Shown here in pieces: positions 1-9,360 of a stretch of DNA of 64,000 nt. Location: positions 91,457 to 155,456 of the forward strand of contig NZ_FNAL01000003.1 in the NCBI RefSeq assembly GCF_900101915.1. Reading direction: 5' to 3'. This stretch comes from Psychrobacter pacificensis (GTDB lineage: Bacteria > Pseudomonadota > Gammaproteobacteria > Pseudomonadales > Moraxellaceae). Every line of letters begins with the position of its first letter. The first letter of the stretch is position 1. A program made the position numbers and the translations under genes. The notes below the pieces were generated by a model. It made no database searches and was not told where the DNA came from. It was given only the letters and a program-made list of their open reading frames with translations.

Positions 1-34
1 CAGTTTCAATCCACGCACCCGTGATGGGTGCGAA
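1..34 (-). CRISPR. Leader-proximal repeat of a type I-C CRISPR array (array continues left of the window)
   Basis: Positions 3-34 form one 32-bp repeat that, read on the minus strand, ends in GTGGATTGAAAC. It has a central palindrome, GCACCC/GGGTGC, around the ATCAC/GTGAT region. This is the usual form of type I-C (Cas5-processed) repeats. Only two bases of the next unit (positions 1-2) are inside the window, so no spacer can be read. The repeat lies on the cas2 side, next to an AT-rich leader, so it should be the newest end of the array. Its first base on the minus strand is T, where I-C repeats usually begin GTCGC; this may be a leader-end variant. A single repeat would be weak evidence, but the adjacent complete I-C operon makes the call firm. 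Confidence 0.85.
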
Positions 35-291
35 AGCCCCTAGTTTAAGTCGCTAATAAAGTTAAGAAAAAACCTCGGAATATGCGAATATCTAAACTGT
101 AGGCGAATTTGGCAAACATCTTGCTTACCAAGTTTTTAATGTGAGAAAATAAAGGTAGTAAAATCAAGTTGTTAAATAGCATTGCGGTCCCTTTGCGAGT
201 CTCCTAGAGATTTTATGTAAGCTATAGGTTCGCATTGACCTTATAACAGTCAAGTAGTAGGTTTAAAAGTGATTATTTATGATGATAACGG
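35..291 (-). promoter_or_regulatory. CRISPR leader between cas2 and the array
   Basis: This AT-rich, gene-free stretch lies between the cas2 stop and the first repeat, where a leader that promotes array transcription and directs spacer integration is expected. Read on the minus strand, a weak promoter-like pair can be seen: TTGCCA near 117-112, then GATATT 17 bases later, about 60 bases from the repeat. The role is inferred from position; the promoter elements are uncertain. Confidence 0.6.
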
Positions 292-582
292 CTAAAATAG
301 CAAGACATCGTTTAAGTCTAGCACAGGTTTTGCCCCAATGTGTTCTACTTTATTTTGCCAGTTTTTACCAAGATAATAATAGCGCAAACTATCAACGCTA
401 TGATCAATGATATCCTCAAGCGTGGCTCGAAGCATTGTCCATTCAGCAGGATTAACCTCAATCTCAAATACCGAATATTGCACCCGCTGTCCATAGTTCA
501 AACAATGCTTAGCAATGTGGCGCAGACGTTTGGCACTCGATGCACCCTCTGAGCTGATATCGTAAGTGACCAATATCATCAT
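292..582 (-). CDS. cas2: CRISPR-associated endonuclease Cas2
   Basis: This 96-residue protein is the Cas2 subunit of the Cas1-Cas2 integrase that inserts new spacers. The N-terminus reads MMILVTYDIS, the ferredoxin-like first strand with the conserved Asp (D8) found in nearly all Cas2 proteins. Length is normal for type I-C Cas2. The start is the first of two adjacent ATG codons and is preceded by AAGGAAGG five bases upstream. It is the last gene of the leftward cas operon, 38 bp after cas1, and is followed directly by the leader and array, the classical I-C order. Confidence 0.95.
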   Translation of the reverse strand: MMILVTYDISSEGASSAKRLRHIAKHCLNYGQRVQYSVFEIEVNPAEWTMLRATLEDIIDHSVDSLRYYYLGKNWQNKVEHIGAKPVLDLNDVLLF

Positions 583-620
583 AATGACCTTCCTTGTTTA
601 TTTATTCTTTATGCAGCAAT

Positions 621-1652
621 TTATTTCCACAAAAAAGGAATATAAGCATCAATATCGCCCCTAATATGACGCGCCATAATTGTCGCCTGCAAATGCGGTA
701 GTAAACCAAAGGGCACGCTTTCCTCAAACCATTCATGATAAATGGTTTGCTGCTTACGATCATGCCATGCCTTAAAAAATGTTTGTCTTGCTTCATCCTT
801 GAGCCAAACTGCGCCATTCGCTTCAGTCTTAAAGTCTGATTTACCCAGCTGCTTTTTATTAATAAGTGATAATACAAAGCGATCCACGATAGGGCGAAAT
901 TCTTCTACCAAATCAAGAGCTAGTGACGGGCGTCCAGGACGCAGTTGATGAAATACTCCGCATGCAGGGTCAAGTCCTACGGTCTCAAGTGCACTACGAC
1001 AATCATGAGTCATTAGAGTATAAGTAAAAGAGAGTAAGGCATTGACCGCATCAGTGGCCGGATTGCGAGTACGTTTAGGAAAGATAAAGTCAGGGTTGCG
1101 AATAAAATATGGAAACACACTAAAGTAAACGCTCGCCATCTCACCCTCACGGCCTAACAGGTCAGGTAAGTTTTGCGTAGTCAATATCTTATTGAGACCG
1201 CGCTCCAAACGCTGCTGTGCGCCATCCAAGCTTTTAATTGTAGGCTCATCTAGCTGGCTTTTATAATCGCGCAGATAGCGGCGAATGACTTGGCGTTGAT
1301 TATGGACTTTACCTAAGATAATACTATGACAGATTGGCTGTACGCGCTCAGGGTCGTCACTGATGCGATATTGCTCACGGCGAAGGAGTACATTGCCACT
1401 GACAGCACCTTCGATACGCGCTTGGAACTTACCATATTGATTGAGATGAGTGATGGTAATGGCGTTATCGGTACAGTGTGCCATTAGTGCTGGTGATATT
1501 GACACTTGCCCAAAGCAGACAATCGCATCGAGCTTATGAATAGGGACGCGACCTTTGACCTCATAGTCGATATTCATAACGACGTTTTCGCCCTGTTTAT
1601 TGAGCCATGCGCCTTGGGTTTGCACGAATAAAGTATTTTTGAGTGGACGCAT
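621..1652 (-). CDS. cas1: CRISPR-associated endonuclease Cas1 (type I-C)
   Basis: Cas1 is the catalytic subunit of spacer integration. From the ATG chosen here the protein has 343 residues. The expected metal-ligand regions are visible: GREGEMAS with the conserved Glu in the middle, then CGVFHQLRPGRPSLALDL with the conserved His and Asp in the C-terminal alpha-helical domain. The reading frame continues upstream to a TTG at 1673, but the ATG at 1652 has AAGGA at ideal distance and begins the typical MRPLKNTLF, so it is preferred. It sits between cas4 and cas2, as in other I-C loci. Confidence 0.95.
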   Translation of the reverse strand: MRPLKNTLFVQTQGAWLNKQGENVVMNIDYEVKGRVPIHKLDAIVCFGQVSISPALMAHCTDNAITITHLNQYGKFQARIEGAVSGNVLLRREQYRISDDPERVQPICHSIILGKVHNQRQVIRRYLRDYKSQLDEPTIKSLDGAQQRLERGLNKILTTQNLPDLLGREGEMASVYFSVFPYFIRNPDFIFPKRTRNPATDAVNALLSFTYTLMTHDCRSALETVGLDPACGVFHQLRPGRPSLALDLVEEFRPIVDRFVLSLINKKQLGKSDFKTEANGAVWLKDEARQTFFKAWHDRKQQTIYHEWFEESVPFGLLPHLQATIMARHIRGDIDAYIPFLWK

Positions 1653-1732
1653 GATTTTCCTTATAAAGACCAAAAAGTAGAAAGGCTAAAAAATAGCTAA
1701 GTTAGCAGTAAAGTACACAGAAGCGCTGATCC

Positions 1733-2359
1733 TTAATCTTCTAAGCTCATATTGATTTGTTTGCTAAGCCAAGTCTTAGCATTTTTATTAAAAATCTTTG
1801 GGTGACAGATATCTTTGAGCGAGCAATTGCGGCATTTACTGGTGCTGTAAGTGGGTTTTGGCGTCTGCCCACTTTCTATAATATGCCGACAGTCATTAAT
1901 AGCATCTAGGGTAATTTTCCGCAGCTCCTCATCAAACTCAACAGCATGACGGCGACGTGTCTTGCCATAAAACAGGGCGCCGCGTGGCACCGTGCAGCCA
2001 TGCATGTCTTCTAAACATAACGCTTGAGCGCACAATTGCACTTCATCCGCACGATGTGATTTGGGCTTACCGCGTTTGTATTCGATAGGAAACGGAATTT
2101 GTGCGCCTGTATCATCGGTGTGATATTCGACCACATCAGCAACCCCCTCTAATCCAAGTGCGCGATGGCCAAGCGGTAGCGTGCGCACGGTCTTTATATT
2201 GCCACGCGTATCGTGTCCGCCACTGTTGACCTTTTCGTGCATGACTTGCCCTTCGGCAGTAAAGACATTCTCCGCCCACGCGCACTCAAGCTCAATCAGC
2301 GCAAACTGACGCGGACAGAACAAATAATGCTGCAAGCGGGATAGGTAGAGGGTTTGCAT
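1733..2359 (-). CDS. cas4: CRISPR-associated exonuclease Cas4
   Basis: This 208-residue PD-(D/E)XK nuclease has an iron-sulfur cluster and works with Cas1-Cas2 to trim prespacers and select those with a correct PAM. The four expected cluster cysteines are present: C15 in FCPRQ near the N-terminus, and C176, C179 and C185 in the CRNCSLKDIC motif near the C-terminus. The RecB-like nuclease motif appears as EYKRGK. Length is normal. The gap to cas7 upstream is 87 bp and to cas1 downstream 80 bp, and all lie on one strand, so one operon is likely. Confidence 0.93.
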   Translation of the reverse strand: MQTLYLSRLQHYLFCPRQFALIELECAWAENVFTAEGQVMHEKVNSGGHDTRGNIKTVRTLPLGHRALGLEGVADVVEYHTDDTGAQIPFPIEYKRGKPKSHRADEVQLCAQALCLEDMHGCTVPRGALFYGKTRRRHAVEFDEELRKITLDAINDCRHIIESGQTPKPTYSTSKCRNCSLKDICHPKIFNKNAKTWLSKQINMSLED

Positions 2360-2446
2360 CTGTGTCCGCCTTTTTAATTAAAAAGGTGAGCAAGCGTTTA
2401 TAGTTTACGCCTGCTCAATATCTATGACGATACGAAAAATTAAAGG

Positions 2447-3340
2447 TTAAAACCCTTCAATAATATTAGGCTCCAATCCTGTTAAAGCTGATTTTAATGC
2501 GTCTTCATCAAATGCCCCATTATCGTCAAGCAATTCTTTTAAACTACGATGCACCTTAGCAGATGAGTGTTGCCCTGATTTGCTGCTATGCTCCCACCAA
2601 ATGACCTTTTTGACCTGCATGCTGCCTTCAGGACGAGCAGAGGAAGCGTCACCTTCGAACAGCTTAGGGAGTATCTCTTTGATCTTGTCGGCATCAGCAT
2701 CACTAAAACCTGTACGTTCCGCCAGTTGCGGCGTAATCGCACCATAAGTCACATAGATGCCTTTATCCACGCGGTGCTTCATACCCATCGTATCGCTGCC
2801 TTTTTTCGTACCATCGCCTTCACCACTGACGCTTTTGGTGATTTGGGTGCTGGTGATATCAACAGGCTGTAGGCTAAAGGCAGATTGAATGCTGACGGGA
2901 CCACGGATAGGAATAGAGACACCATCGGCATTCTTATTATCTGCTTTAAAGGCAAACACTTGACCAAAGGCGCGTACATCGAACCATTTCTCACAAGCCT
3001 TTTGCGCTGTTTCATCACGTTTGGCTTCAATGTTTTCTTTTTTGTTGGCTTCAAAGGCGTTTTTGCCTAAACCAACGTCTTCGTCATAAGCACGATTTTT
3101 TAAGCTGGTCATGCCATCGGTCTTTTTTTCATCAGACTGTACAAAAATCGTTTCGCCTGCCTCTTGTAGTCGGTCACGAATTTTGCGTTTTAGACAAACA
3201 TCAGTAATCTCGCCATTTCCTGCAAAGTCAGTACGAGGACGGTTGCCGTTTAGGGGGTCGCCGTTTGGATTGGCATTATTCACTTCAATAATGATGGCAA
3301 AATCAATTTTATGGTTTAAGGTATTTTCGTTGGTGCTCAT
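2447..3340 (-). CDS. cas7: Type I-C Cascade backbone protein Cas7c (Csd2)
   Basis: This 297-residue protein forms the helical filament that coats the crRNA in the type I-C Cascade complex. The N-terminal DFAIIIEVNNANPNGDPL followed by NRPR is the hallmark of the Csd2/Csh2 family. The C-terminus, with a VIWWEHSSKSGQ segment, also matches the family. The ATG has AGAGGAAA upstream. The gene follows cas8c after 55 bp and precedes cas4. Length is typical, with no sign of damage. Confidence 0.95.
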   Translation of the reverse strand: MSTNENTLNHKIDFAIIIEVNNANPNGDPLNGNRPRTDFAGNGEITDVCLKRKIRDRLQEAGETIFVQSDEKKTDGMTSLKNRAYDEDVGLGKNAFEANKKENIEAKRDETAQKACEKWFDVRAFGQVFAFKADNKNADGVSIPIRGPVSIQSAFSLQPVDITSTQITKSVSGEGDGTKKGSDTMGMKHRVDKGIYVTYGAITPQLAERTGFSDADADKIKEILPKLFEGDASSARPEGSMQVKKVIWWEHSSKSGQHSSAKVHRSLKELLDDNGAFDEDALKSALTGLEPNIIEGF

Positions 3341-3395
3341 GAGGTTTCCTCTTATTTATCATTAAAAAATAGGGTGTTGTTGGACACTGATTGGA

Positions 3396-3803
3396 TTATG
3401 CAGCATCGCTATCATTTTCTACTTCGGCTTTCGCGTACTCTTTGTCTAATTTAAATTGCATTTTTTGGCTGTGATACCCTAATAAAAATTCTCCCGATAA
3501 TGCTGAATCATCGGTAAAACGGTCGCTGGTAAATGCACTCATAATTTCATCAATCAGCTGCTGTTTTTTAGCCAAGTAGCCGCCACGATTGGATTTTAGG
3601 CGGTTTTCATAAGGCTTTAGTGCCAGCTCAATGTTGCGCCATGTGGTAAAAGGTCGGTTGGCGAATTGTTGCATATAGCGCTGGGCGGTGGTGTTGCGCT
3701 TTTCTCCAGCGACATATAGCGCGAGGCTTTCGATATCTTCAGCAACTGCCAATAAACGTCCATACAAATAGTCTCGGCTGGTAAGCTCAGGTTGTAGTGC
3801 CAC
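3396..3803 (-). CDS. cas11c: Probable Cas11c small subunit from an internal start within cas8c
   Basis: Type I-C systems make their small subunit, Cas11c, by internal translation within cas8c. Here codon 544 of cas8c is a GTG, preceded by AAAAAAAGGAG and a seven-base spacer (CTATACC), close to an ideal Shine-Dalgarno arrangement inside a coding sequence. The product would be about 135 residues, in the range known for Cas11c, and begins just before the [18 protein letters not shown] helix that opens the C-terminal small-subunit-like domain in this family. The internal start is visible in the sequence; its use is inferred from family knowledge. Confidence 0.65.
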   Translation of the reverse strand: MALQPELTSRDYLYGRLLAVAEDIESLALYVAGEKRNTTAQRYMQQFANRPFTTWRNIELALKPYENRLKSNRGGYLAKKQQLIDEIMSAFTSDRFTDDSALSGEFLLGYHSQKMQFKLDKEYAKAEVENDSDAA

Positions 3804-5432
3804 GGTATAGCTCCTTTTTTTATTGTCTGATTGTCTTAAATAATAGCCACGGTATAAGGCACATGCCGTACTTAGCGCTTGTTCCCACTCCCAATGCTCA
3901 AGTGCCAGTGGATTACAAGCGCGTTTGATGCACAGCTCGACCAGCTGTCTAGGAAAGCGGCGTGCTTCTCCTTCAGCAATACAGGGCAATACTTGAGCGA
4001 CCACTTGTTTTTTTAGCGCATCGGACAGGCGTGCGCCATAGGCGACCTGTGCAATCTGCTTTGGGGTAGGCGATTGAATACCCAGTCGTTGTTGGTTGCT
4101 GTCATCATCTCTATAAGTGTGATACCACGCAAACTGCGTATACCACGCTTGTAAGGCGTCTATATATTCACTGGGCATACTTTCATGGTAGTACGTCACC
4201 GCCATACGTCCAGGGGTGGCGGCTTCTAAGGTAATAATAGAGATTTGCTGATGCTCGGGCAGTTGTTGGCGGTAGCCTTGTAAGGTATTGCGTAAATGTG
4301 TGGCAAAGCGATAACCCAAGTCGTTACGGTGCTGAAACGTAGGTTCTGTGTCTGATGCTTCGTCATCGTCATATTCTTCAAAGTCATTACTGTCGTTGTC
4401 AGATGTCTTAGATGCGTCTAGTACGTCCAGCGGTGCGGCGACGCTGGTTGGTTGCGGCACTTCGATACCTGATATTGACCATGCGACGATGGCTTGTCCC
4501 GCTTCTTCGCGTCCTTGTCGCGACAGCAGCCATGATAGCGCGGCGTGCGCCTTTTCGGTGACCACGGCGCTAATACCTGCTGCCTGCATACCTGTTGTAT
4601 CGGTAAAGCGACCACGAAACGTGTAGCCTGTCGCATCATTAGCAGAGATGAGTTTGGCATTGGTCGCGCTGCGTAAGATGCGGTTGGGGTGCTTGCTGGC
4701 GAGTGGACTGGTGTTGCCAGTGATATAACAAAAGCCATCGGTACTGTCTAAAGTGGCGTAAAACTGCTGCCATGCGGCAAACAAGCTGTCATCACGCCAT
4801 GTCTCGGTGACGTGCTGAGTGGGGGTGTCTAAACTACTGGCAATGACATTCCACGCAATAAATGCCGCCCCTTGATCGAAGACGCCTTTGTTTTTATTGA
4901 GCGCCGCTAAAATGCTATCGGGATAATCGCTGGCTTGTTCAGGGTAGGCAAGCTTACTTCTGTCATCAGGGTCAGTAATTAAAACATGAGCGTCGATTAA
5001 ATCTTTGACCAGTGTGCCTTTTTTAACGTAAGTTAAGACGGCTTGTGCTTTGGGGTGTGAATGTTCGGAGCTGCACCATGTAGATAATATGTCTTCATAT
5101 AATGGATACAAATCTTTTTTATTCTGACTGTAATCAAAAAAATCTTTAGCAACATATTGCAACTTATCGGATAGTGGATGTGCTACTGCACCGGATGTGC
5201 GATTGGCAGAGTCATTGGTCGCAGGAATGGCAAGGTATTTTGATTTAACTTTGCCATTATCATCGCGGCACACCTCAGCACGGACAAAGTCACCTTTGTC
5301 ATTAATCGTGATGACAATTTGCACGTTTTGATTGACATGATAATAAGGCATCAGCTTCTGGTCTTGCGCTTGGATGTCGGCGTTTTGACTGGCGGCTTCA
5401 TAGGTTTGGTAAAGTCGTTGTAACCAGCTCAT
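3396..5432 (-). CDS. cas8c: Type I-C Cascade large subunit Cas8c (Csd1)
   Basis: This 678-residue protein is the large subunit of type I-C Cascade, which recognises the PAM and helps recruit Cas3. The N-terminus [14 protein letters not shown] and a near-end FLLGYHSQK segment fit the Csd1 family, in which the C-terminus reads GYYHQ or similar. An acidic stretch (about residues 349-368, rich in D and E) lies in the middle and looks like a variable linker. Its start overlaps the cas5c stop by four bases (ATGA), implying translational coupling. An internal in-frame start with a strong ribosome site at 3803 probably gives the small subunit Cas11c (separate entry). Confidence 0.93.
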   Translation of the reverse strand: MSWLQRLYQTYEAASQNADIQAQDQKLMPYYHVNQNVQIVITINDKGDFVRAEVCRDDNGKVKSKYLAIPATNDSANRTSGAVAHPLSDKLQYVAKDFFDYSQNKKDLYPLYEDILSTWCSSEHSHPKAQAVLTYVKKGTLVKDLIDAHVLITDPDDRSKLAYPEQASDYPDSILAALNKNKGVFDQGAAFIAWNVIASSLDTPTQHVTETWRDDSLFAAWQQFYATLDSTDGFCYITGNTSPLASKHPNRILRSATNAKLISANDATGYTFRGRFTDTTGMQAAGISAVVTEKAHAALSWLLSRQGREEAGQAIVAWSISGIEVPQPTSVAAPLDVLDASKTSDNDSNDFEEYDDDEASDTEPTFQHRNDLGYRFATHLRNTLQGYRQQLPEHQQISIITLEAATPGRMAVTYYHESMPSEYIDALQAWYTQFAWYHTYRDDDSNQQRLGIQSPTPKQIAQVAYGARLSDALKKQVVAQVLPCIAEGEARRFPRQLVELCIKRACNPLALEHWEWEQALSTACALYRGYYLRQSDNKKRSYTVALQPELTSRDYLYGRLLAVAEDIESLALYVAGEKRNTTAQRYMQQFANRPFTTWRNIELALKPYENRLKSNRGGYLAKKQQLIDEIMSAFTSDRFTDDSALSGEFLLGYHSQKMQFKLDKEYAKAEVENDSDAA

Positions 5433-6160
5433 AACGAGGCCTCCGTCTGACTTACTGACTGCATGTTATTATCAAGGGCAAAGTCTTTGGCGCTCATATT
5501 GCGGACAAACCGGTTTGGCATCCCGTTTTGGGCATCTAGCGTTAAGTTGTCAGTAGGCTTTGGAAAATCAATAACGCCAAAGTGCATAACGGCTTGCCAA
5601 AATCGGCTGTGCAGTGCGTCCAAGCCAGTCTCGTCAGGGTAGGCAAAACTATGAAACATCAAGCCATAACCCAGTTCATCAACGTCATCATAAGCACCTT
5701 TACCGCTACCAAATTCGCAAGGCTCAACATAGCCTTGGCACTCGCGTGTACCTAAAAATATATCTTGGCGTCCGCCTTTATTCAGCATGCGCTGGGCAAT
5801 ACTGTAATGTTTGCCATCAATGCGGTCAGCGGCCAACTCGGGGCGGTGCATGTTCCATTCAAAGTGCGCTTGCACTTGATAGGCGACATCATGCAAATAG
5901 GTGTAATACGCCAAGTCGTTACCGCTTTCATTAAACTTAATCGGCTTGACACCTTTGGTTTGTGTGCGGATAGGATTGATGACGCGCACTCTGTCGATAT
6001 ACCAGATGATGGAGGGTTTCCAGTAAATAGATTTACAAACCCCTTTTAACGCCTCATAAGTCGGCAGATGATAGCTGGTTTTTTCGCCACCAATACGAGT
6101 GATGGGGTCGGTAAACAGGGCATGACGCCCTCTAAGTAAAAATTCAATTTGGTTTTTCAC
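5429..6160 (-). CDS. cas5c: Type I-C Cas5c, crRNA-processing endoribonuclease and Cascade subunit
   Basis: Cas5c (Cas5d) replaces Cas6 in type I-C systems: it cuts the pre-crRNA at the repeat hairpin and then stays on the 5' handle in Cascade. The 243-residue protein has the RAMP-like N-terminus [15 protein letters not shown], then a glycine-rich region ([13 protein letters not shown]), as in other Cas5c proteins. No cas6 is present in the operon, consistent with this role. It lies 57 bp after cas3 and overlaps cas8c by four bases. Confidence 0.93.
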   Translation of the reverse strand: MKNQIEFLLRGRHALFTDPITRIGGEKTSYHLPTYEALKGVCKSIYWKPSIIWYIDRVRVINPIRTQTKGVKPIKFNESGNDLAYYTYLHDVAYQVQAHFEWNMHRPELAADRIDGKHYSIAQRMLNKGGRQDIFLGTRECQGYVEPCEFGSGKGAYDDVDELGYGLMFHSFAYPDETGLDALHSRFWQAVMHFGVIDFPKPTDNLTLDAQNGMPNRFVRNMSAKDFALDNNMQSVSQTEASL

Positions 6161-6217
6161 AGTTTCTCCTTTTATTTTGTATTTTGATATAGTGCGATGC
6201 GCGTTTGCATAACTGTC

Positions 6218-8851
6218 CTAAAACGCTAATAAATCCAATTCACTCGTTCCTTCAATATTAAGTCCCATCTGAGCGTCATAAAAGGCCTCAGATAAGATAA
6301 AAATACCTGTGTCTCTGACGGTATGTAACGCGCCTGCGGTAAATAGAGCATCAAAAGTATGCGCAAAGACATTGATACTGTATTGTTGCGCGTCTCGCAC
6401 CAGCTGATAAAAATGGCTGTCACTCACGCTTGTATTGCAAAGCGCGCTAATCAAATGCCGTCCTTCCTCAAGGTACGGCACAATAATGGCTTTGGTTGGT
6501 GCGTCGATGGCTTTAAAGGTGCGCCCTGCGTCCATAAAGGACTGCCAAAGCTGCGGAAATTGCTCGGCTTGATGCCGCTGCGCATTGTTATTATTAGTCA
6601 ATGGATTGGTGCTATTACTGCTCAGCCAGTTATATAAGGTTTCGGTACCTGCAGATTTACCTTTACTGTCTTTAATGGGATATGCCATTTCTTTTATACC
6701 GTGCTCGGTCTGATAGTAGTGATGGAAAAACTGCTGCATGATGTCGGGGTGCAGCAAATGTACATCGCCATACGCGTCATGCGCCCATTGGGACAGAATA
6801 TTGCTCATGATGGCCTTGCCTTGAGCGATGGTAGGCAGTTTACTTAGGTTTTCGCTCTCTGGACGTACGATAAATACTTGCCCTTTGACAGGCTTGTCTT
6901 GGTCGTCACGCATCTCACCATGACGGTTACAGCGTCCCGCCGCCTGCGCAATACTATCAAGCCCTACTAAAAAGCGCACGATGGAACGAAACGACACATC
7001 CACGCCAGCTTCAATCAGTTGGGTTGATATAACCAAAGTCGGTAAACCTTGTTTTAAACGGTTTCTAATTTGGTCTAATAAGTCTTTACGGTGGCGAGCG
7101 CATTGGGACGTACTTAAATGATATAGCTCGTTTTCAGACACGGTGTCTGATAGTTTCTGATAAAGCTGACTGGCCCATGTCTTAGTATTAACGATGACCA
7201 AGGTGCTGCTAAATTGAGCAAAATTATGATTAACATAATTTGTCAAGCCATCTAAATCTTGAGGGTTTTTAGTATGGTCATGAATATCGACGCGCTGCAA
7301 AGTATCGAATAGGGTATGTAGCTGAGTGCGCTCGCCAATGATTTCGGTAGCAGAGTTCAAGCTGCCATTGTGTGCTATCGGTAAATTGTCCAGTACGGGC
7401 TGGGTGGCGGTGCACAGCACAGCAGTAGCGCTGGCATGGGTGGTTAAAAAATTGAGCGCGCTACAAAATAGGTAGTAGCAATTCATTGGTAAAGTCTGTA
7501 TCTCATCAAAAATGAGCACCGCACGGCTTAGCTGATGCAAGCGTCTGACGCCTTTGGTGCCGCCGCCAAAGCAGCTTTCTAAAAACTGTACCATGGTGGT
7601 AAATACAATGGGAGCGTTCCAATTATCCATAATCAGTTTGCTCTGCCACGTCTGTACGTCAGGCTCTAGGTTTGAATGTTGTTCTAAAACCCATTGACCA
7701 TCAAAGACACCGTTGGGGCCTTCTTCTTCTAAAATTTTGCGCACCTCAGCAGCGTTTTGTTCAATGATGCTGGTAAAAGGGATGATATAGATAATGCGGT
7801 CGAGGTTGTGGCGTTTAGCATGCTGCACAGCAAAGCGCAGGCTGGCAAGCGTTTTGCCGCCACCTGTTGGTACAGTCAAAGTAAAAATACCTTGGTCAGA
7901 CTGCGCCGCGTGTAGGCAGGTTTGGGCGATGTGGTTACGTTGTTCGTTGATTGGGTTTGGCGGGCTGTGCTCTGCTTTATCAGCGAAGCCTTGATAAAGG
8001 GTTTCGATTTTATCTATCGCGATTTGCCAGTCTGGTCGCTTATAGTCTAAAAAATGGGCTTGATTTGGGTGTTCGAAGGCGATACTGTTACTACGGTCAG
8101 CATCAATCAGACAGCTAAACAGTAAGCGGGTCAAAAATCCCAAATAAAAGTCTTTTTGCTTGTCCGTAGCGCGACTATCCACCATGATTTTTTTGACAAT
8201 GCCTTGAAACTCTTTTAGCGTGTCTTTTTTAAAGCTGTCATCCAATTGCGCAAACAGCTGCTCTTGCTTGGCACGCTCTAGGGCTTGGGTATAGTGGGTT
8301 TTTTCTTCAGGTTTGTTTTTGCGGTTGAGTAAATATGGTTGGGCATTTTGTCCGACGACATTAACAAGACCGCTATGATGTGATGCCACGCAAATGAACA
8401 TCATATCCGCCAGTAGTTGCCCCTCATAGCGGCGGATTTTTTGTTGTGTATGTGCTTTTAGATAACTTGAGCCTAATTTTTCAAACTGCTCTTTAAGATA
8501 AATAGCGCCCGCTGTAGAGTGGTCCACTGAGCCTTTCGTTGGTTTCCCTCTACGTAATATTTCAGCCTCTTCATCTTCATCTAAACCCAATTCTTTATAG
8601 TTATCATGGATGACACACTCTTTTATATATTCTTGAAACGCCGTGCTGTATTTGCCAAGGTCATGTACCAGTCCAATCAATTCACCTGATAATGGCAGCC
8701 CGATTTTCAGGGCTAGCGCCCTACTTATTTCTGCCGTTCCTGTTAAATGATCATAGAGTAGCTGCTCAGCGCCATCACTTTGCCGTACATGCGCAATAAA
8801 CTTCTGCTCAAGAGAGTCTGCTTGCTTATTTTGAATATTTAGATTTTTCAT
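6218..8851 (-). CDS. cas3: CRISPR-associated helicase-nuclease Cas3 (HD-DExD/H)
   Basis: Cas3 is recruited to Cascade-bound DNA, then unwinds and degrades it. Counted from the ATG, the N-terminal HD nuclease shows VHDLGK (H63-D64), DHS near 110-112 and SHHSG near 158. The superfamily 2 helicase shows Walker A VPTGGGKT near 327-334, DEIQ near 449 as motif II, CTATQ as motif III and QAAGRCNRHG near 635 as motif VI. All catalytic motifs look intact. The frame extends six codons to a TTG at 8869. Neither start has a strong ribosome site, so the start is uncertain. It is the first gene of the cas operon; its promoter should lie in 8852-8985. Confidence 0.95.
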   Translation of the reverse strand: MKNLNIQNKQADSLEQKFIAHVRQSDGAEQLLYDHLTGTAEISRALALKIGLPLSGELIGLVHDLGKYSTAFQEYIKECVIHDNYKELGLDEDEEAEILRRGKPTKGSVDHSTAGAIYLKEQFEKLGSSYLKAHTQQKIRRYEGQLLADMMFICVASHHSGLVNVVGQNAQPYLLNRKNKPEEKTHYTQALERAKQEQLFAQLDDSFKKDTLKEFQGIVKKIMVDSRATDKQKDFYLGFLTRLLFSCLIDADRSNSIAFEHPNQAHFLDYKRPDWQIAIDKIETLYQGFADKAEHSPPNPINEQRNHIAQTCLHAAQSDQGIFTLTVPTGGGKTLASLRFAVQHAKRHNLDRIIYIIPFTSIIEQNAAEVRKILEEEGPNGVFDGQWVLEQHSNLEPDVQTWQSKLIMDNWNAPIVFTTMVQFLESCFGGGTKGVRRLHQLSRAVLIFDEIQTLPMNCYYLFCSALNFLTTHASATAVLCTATQPVLDNLPIAHNGSLNSATEIIGERTQLHTLFDTLQRVDIHDHTKNPQDLDGLTNYVNHNFAQFSSTLVIVNTKTWASQLYQKLSDTVSENELYHLSTSQCARHRKDLLDQIRNRLKQGLPTLVISTQLIEAGVDVSFRSIVRFLVGLDSIAQAAGRCNRHGEMRDDQDKPVKGQVFIVRPESENLSKLPTIAQGKAIMSNILSQWAHDAYGDVHLLHPDIMQQFFHHYYQTEHGIKEMAYPIKDSKGKSAGTETLYNWLSSNSTNPLTNNNNAQRHQAEQFPQLWQSFMDAGRTFKAIDAPTKAIIVPYLEEGRHLISALCNTSVSDSHFYQLVRDAQQYSINVFAHTFDALFTAGALHTVRDTGIFILSEAFYDAQMGLNIEGTSELDLLAF

Positions 8852-8981
8852 TGGTGCGCTATTATCCAAACATAAGTTGTTTAAAATATTTAGGATAACA
8901 ATATCTTAATTTAGTAAGGGTAACAACATATAATTGAAGCATTCGCGACAACAAATGTCGTTAAAGATTTAAAAGGCAATA

Positions 8982-9008
8982 AAAAACCAGATAACCTAAG
9001 TTATCTGG
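8982..9008 (-). terminator. Intrinsic terminator of the small-gene/integrase unit
   Basis: A perfect 9-bp stem, CCAGATAAC/GTTATCTGG with a CTAA loop (8987-9008), is followed on the minus strand by a T run (plus-strand A run 8981-8986). It ends the leftward unit that includes the gene at 9030 and separates it from the cas operon. Confidence 0.85.
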
Positions 9009-9029
9009 TAATTAATTACACTTAGTAGT

Positions 9030-9350
9030 CTATCTACTTACAGTAATCTGTCCCCCTGAGAAGCTAATACACCCTTCGCAAAACCAAGAGCGCAAACTTC
9101 TTGCATAAGGTATATCTGCTGGTACATCAAGCTCGTATGGACGACCGCAGTACTCACAATGCACATCGTCTAGATATGCCTGACACTTCGAGAGTGTCCT
9201 AAACAGTAAAGAGTAGCTTATACCGTAAGACTGACATAGGATCTCTACATGAGCGAGATAATTATCGGGCGAATTATAAGACCAGTACTCACGGCAAAAG
9301 TCTTTAACTGCCTCATTAAGCGTTGGGTCGAACACGAAACTTATACTCAT
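9030..9350 (-). CDS. Small unrecognised protein with a HTH-like region and a four-cysteine zinc-ribbon-like motif
   Basis: I do not recognise this 106-residue protein. Residues about 33-60 (AHVEILCQSYGISYSLLFRT) read like a helix-turn-helix, and they are followed by C65-x2-C68 (CEYCGRPYEL) and C91-x2-C94 (CEGC), a likely zinc-binding pair. A DNA- or RNA-binding role is therefore plausible but not shown. The ATG at 9350 has AAGGAG seven bases upstream. The frame runs 15 codons further, into the end of the upstream gene, but without a better start. The stop of the upstream gene lies only 10 bp away and overlaps this ribosome site, so the two are probably co-translated. It is the last gene before the terminator at 9008. 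Confidence 0.7.
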   Translation of the reverse strand: MSISFVFDPTLNEAVKDFCREYWSYNSPDNYLAHVEILCQSYGISYSLLFRTLSKCQAYLDDVHCEYCGRPYELDVPADIPYARSLRSWFCEGCISFSGGQITVSR

Positions 9351-9360
9351 AGTATTCTCC

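Noticed and set aside
2539..3365. Several overlapping open frames on both strands within cas7 and cas8c
   Set aside because: They are shadows of strong coding sequence; none has a ribosome site or recognisable content apart from the in-frame Cas11c start.
8870..9029. Second copy of the tRNA-Val 3' end as the island's other attachment site
   Set aside because: Read on both strands, no stretch resembling the tRNA 3' end occurs here or elsewhere in the first 9 kb.
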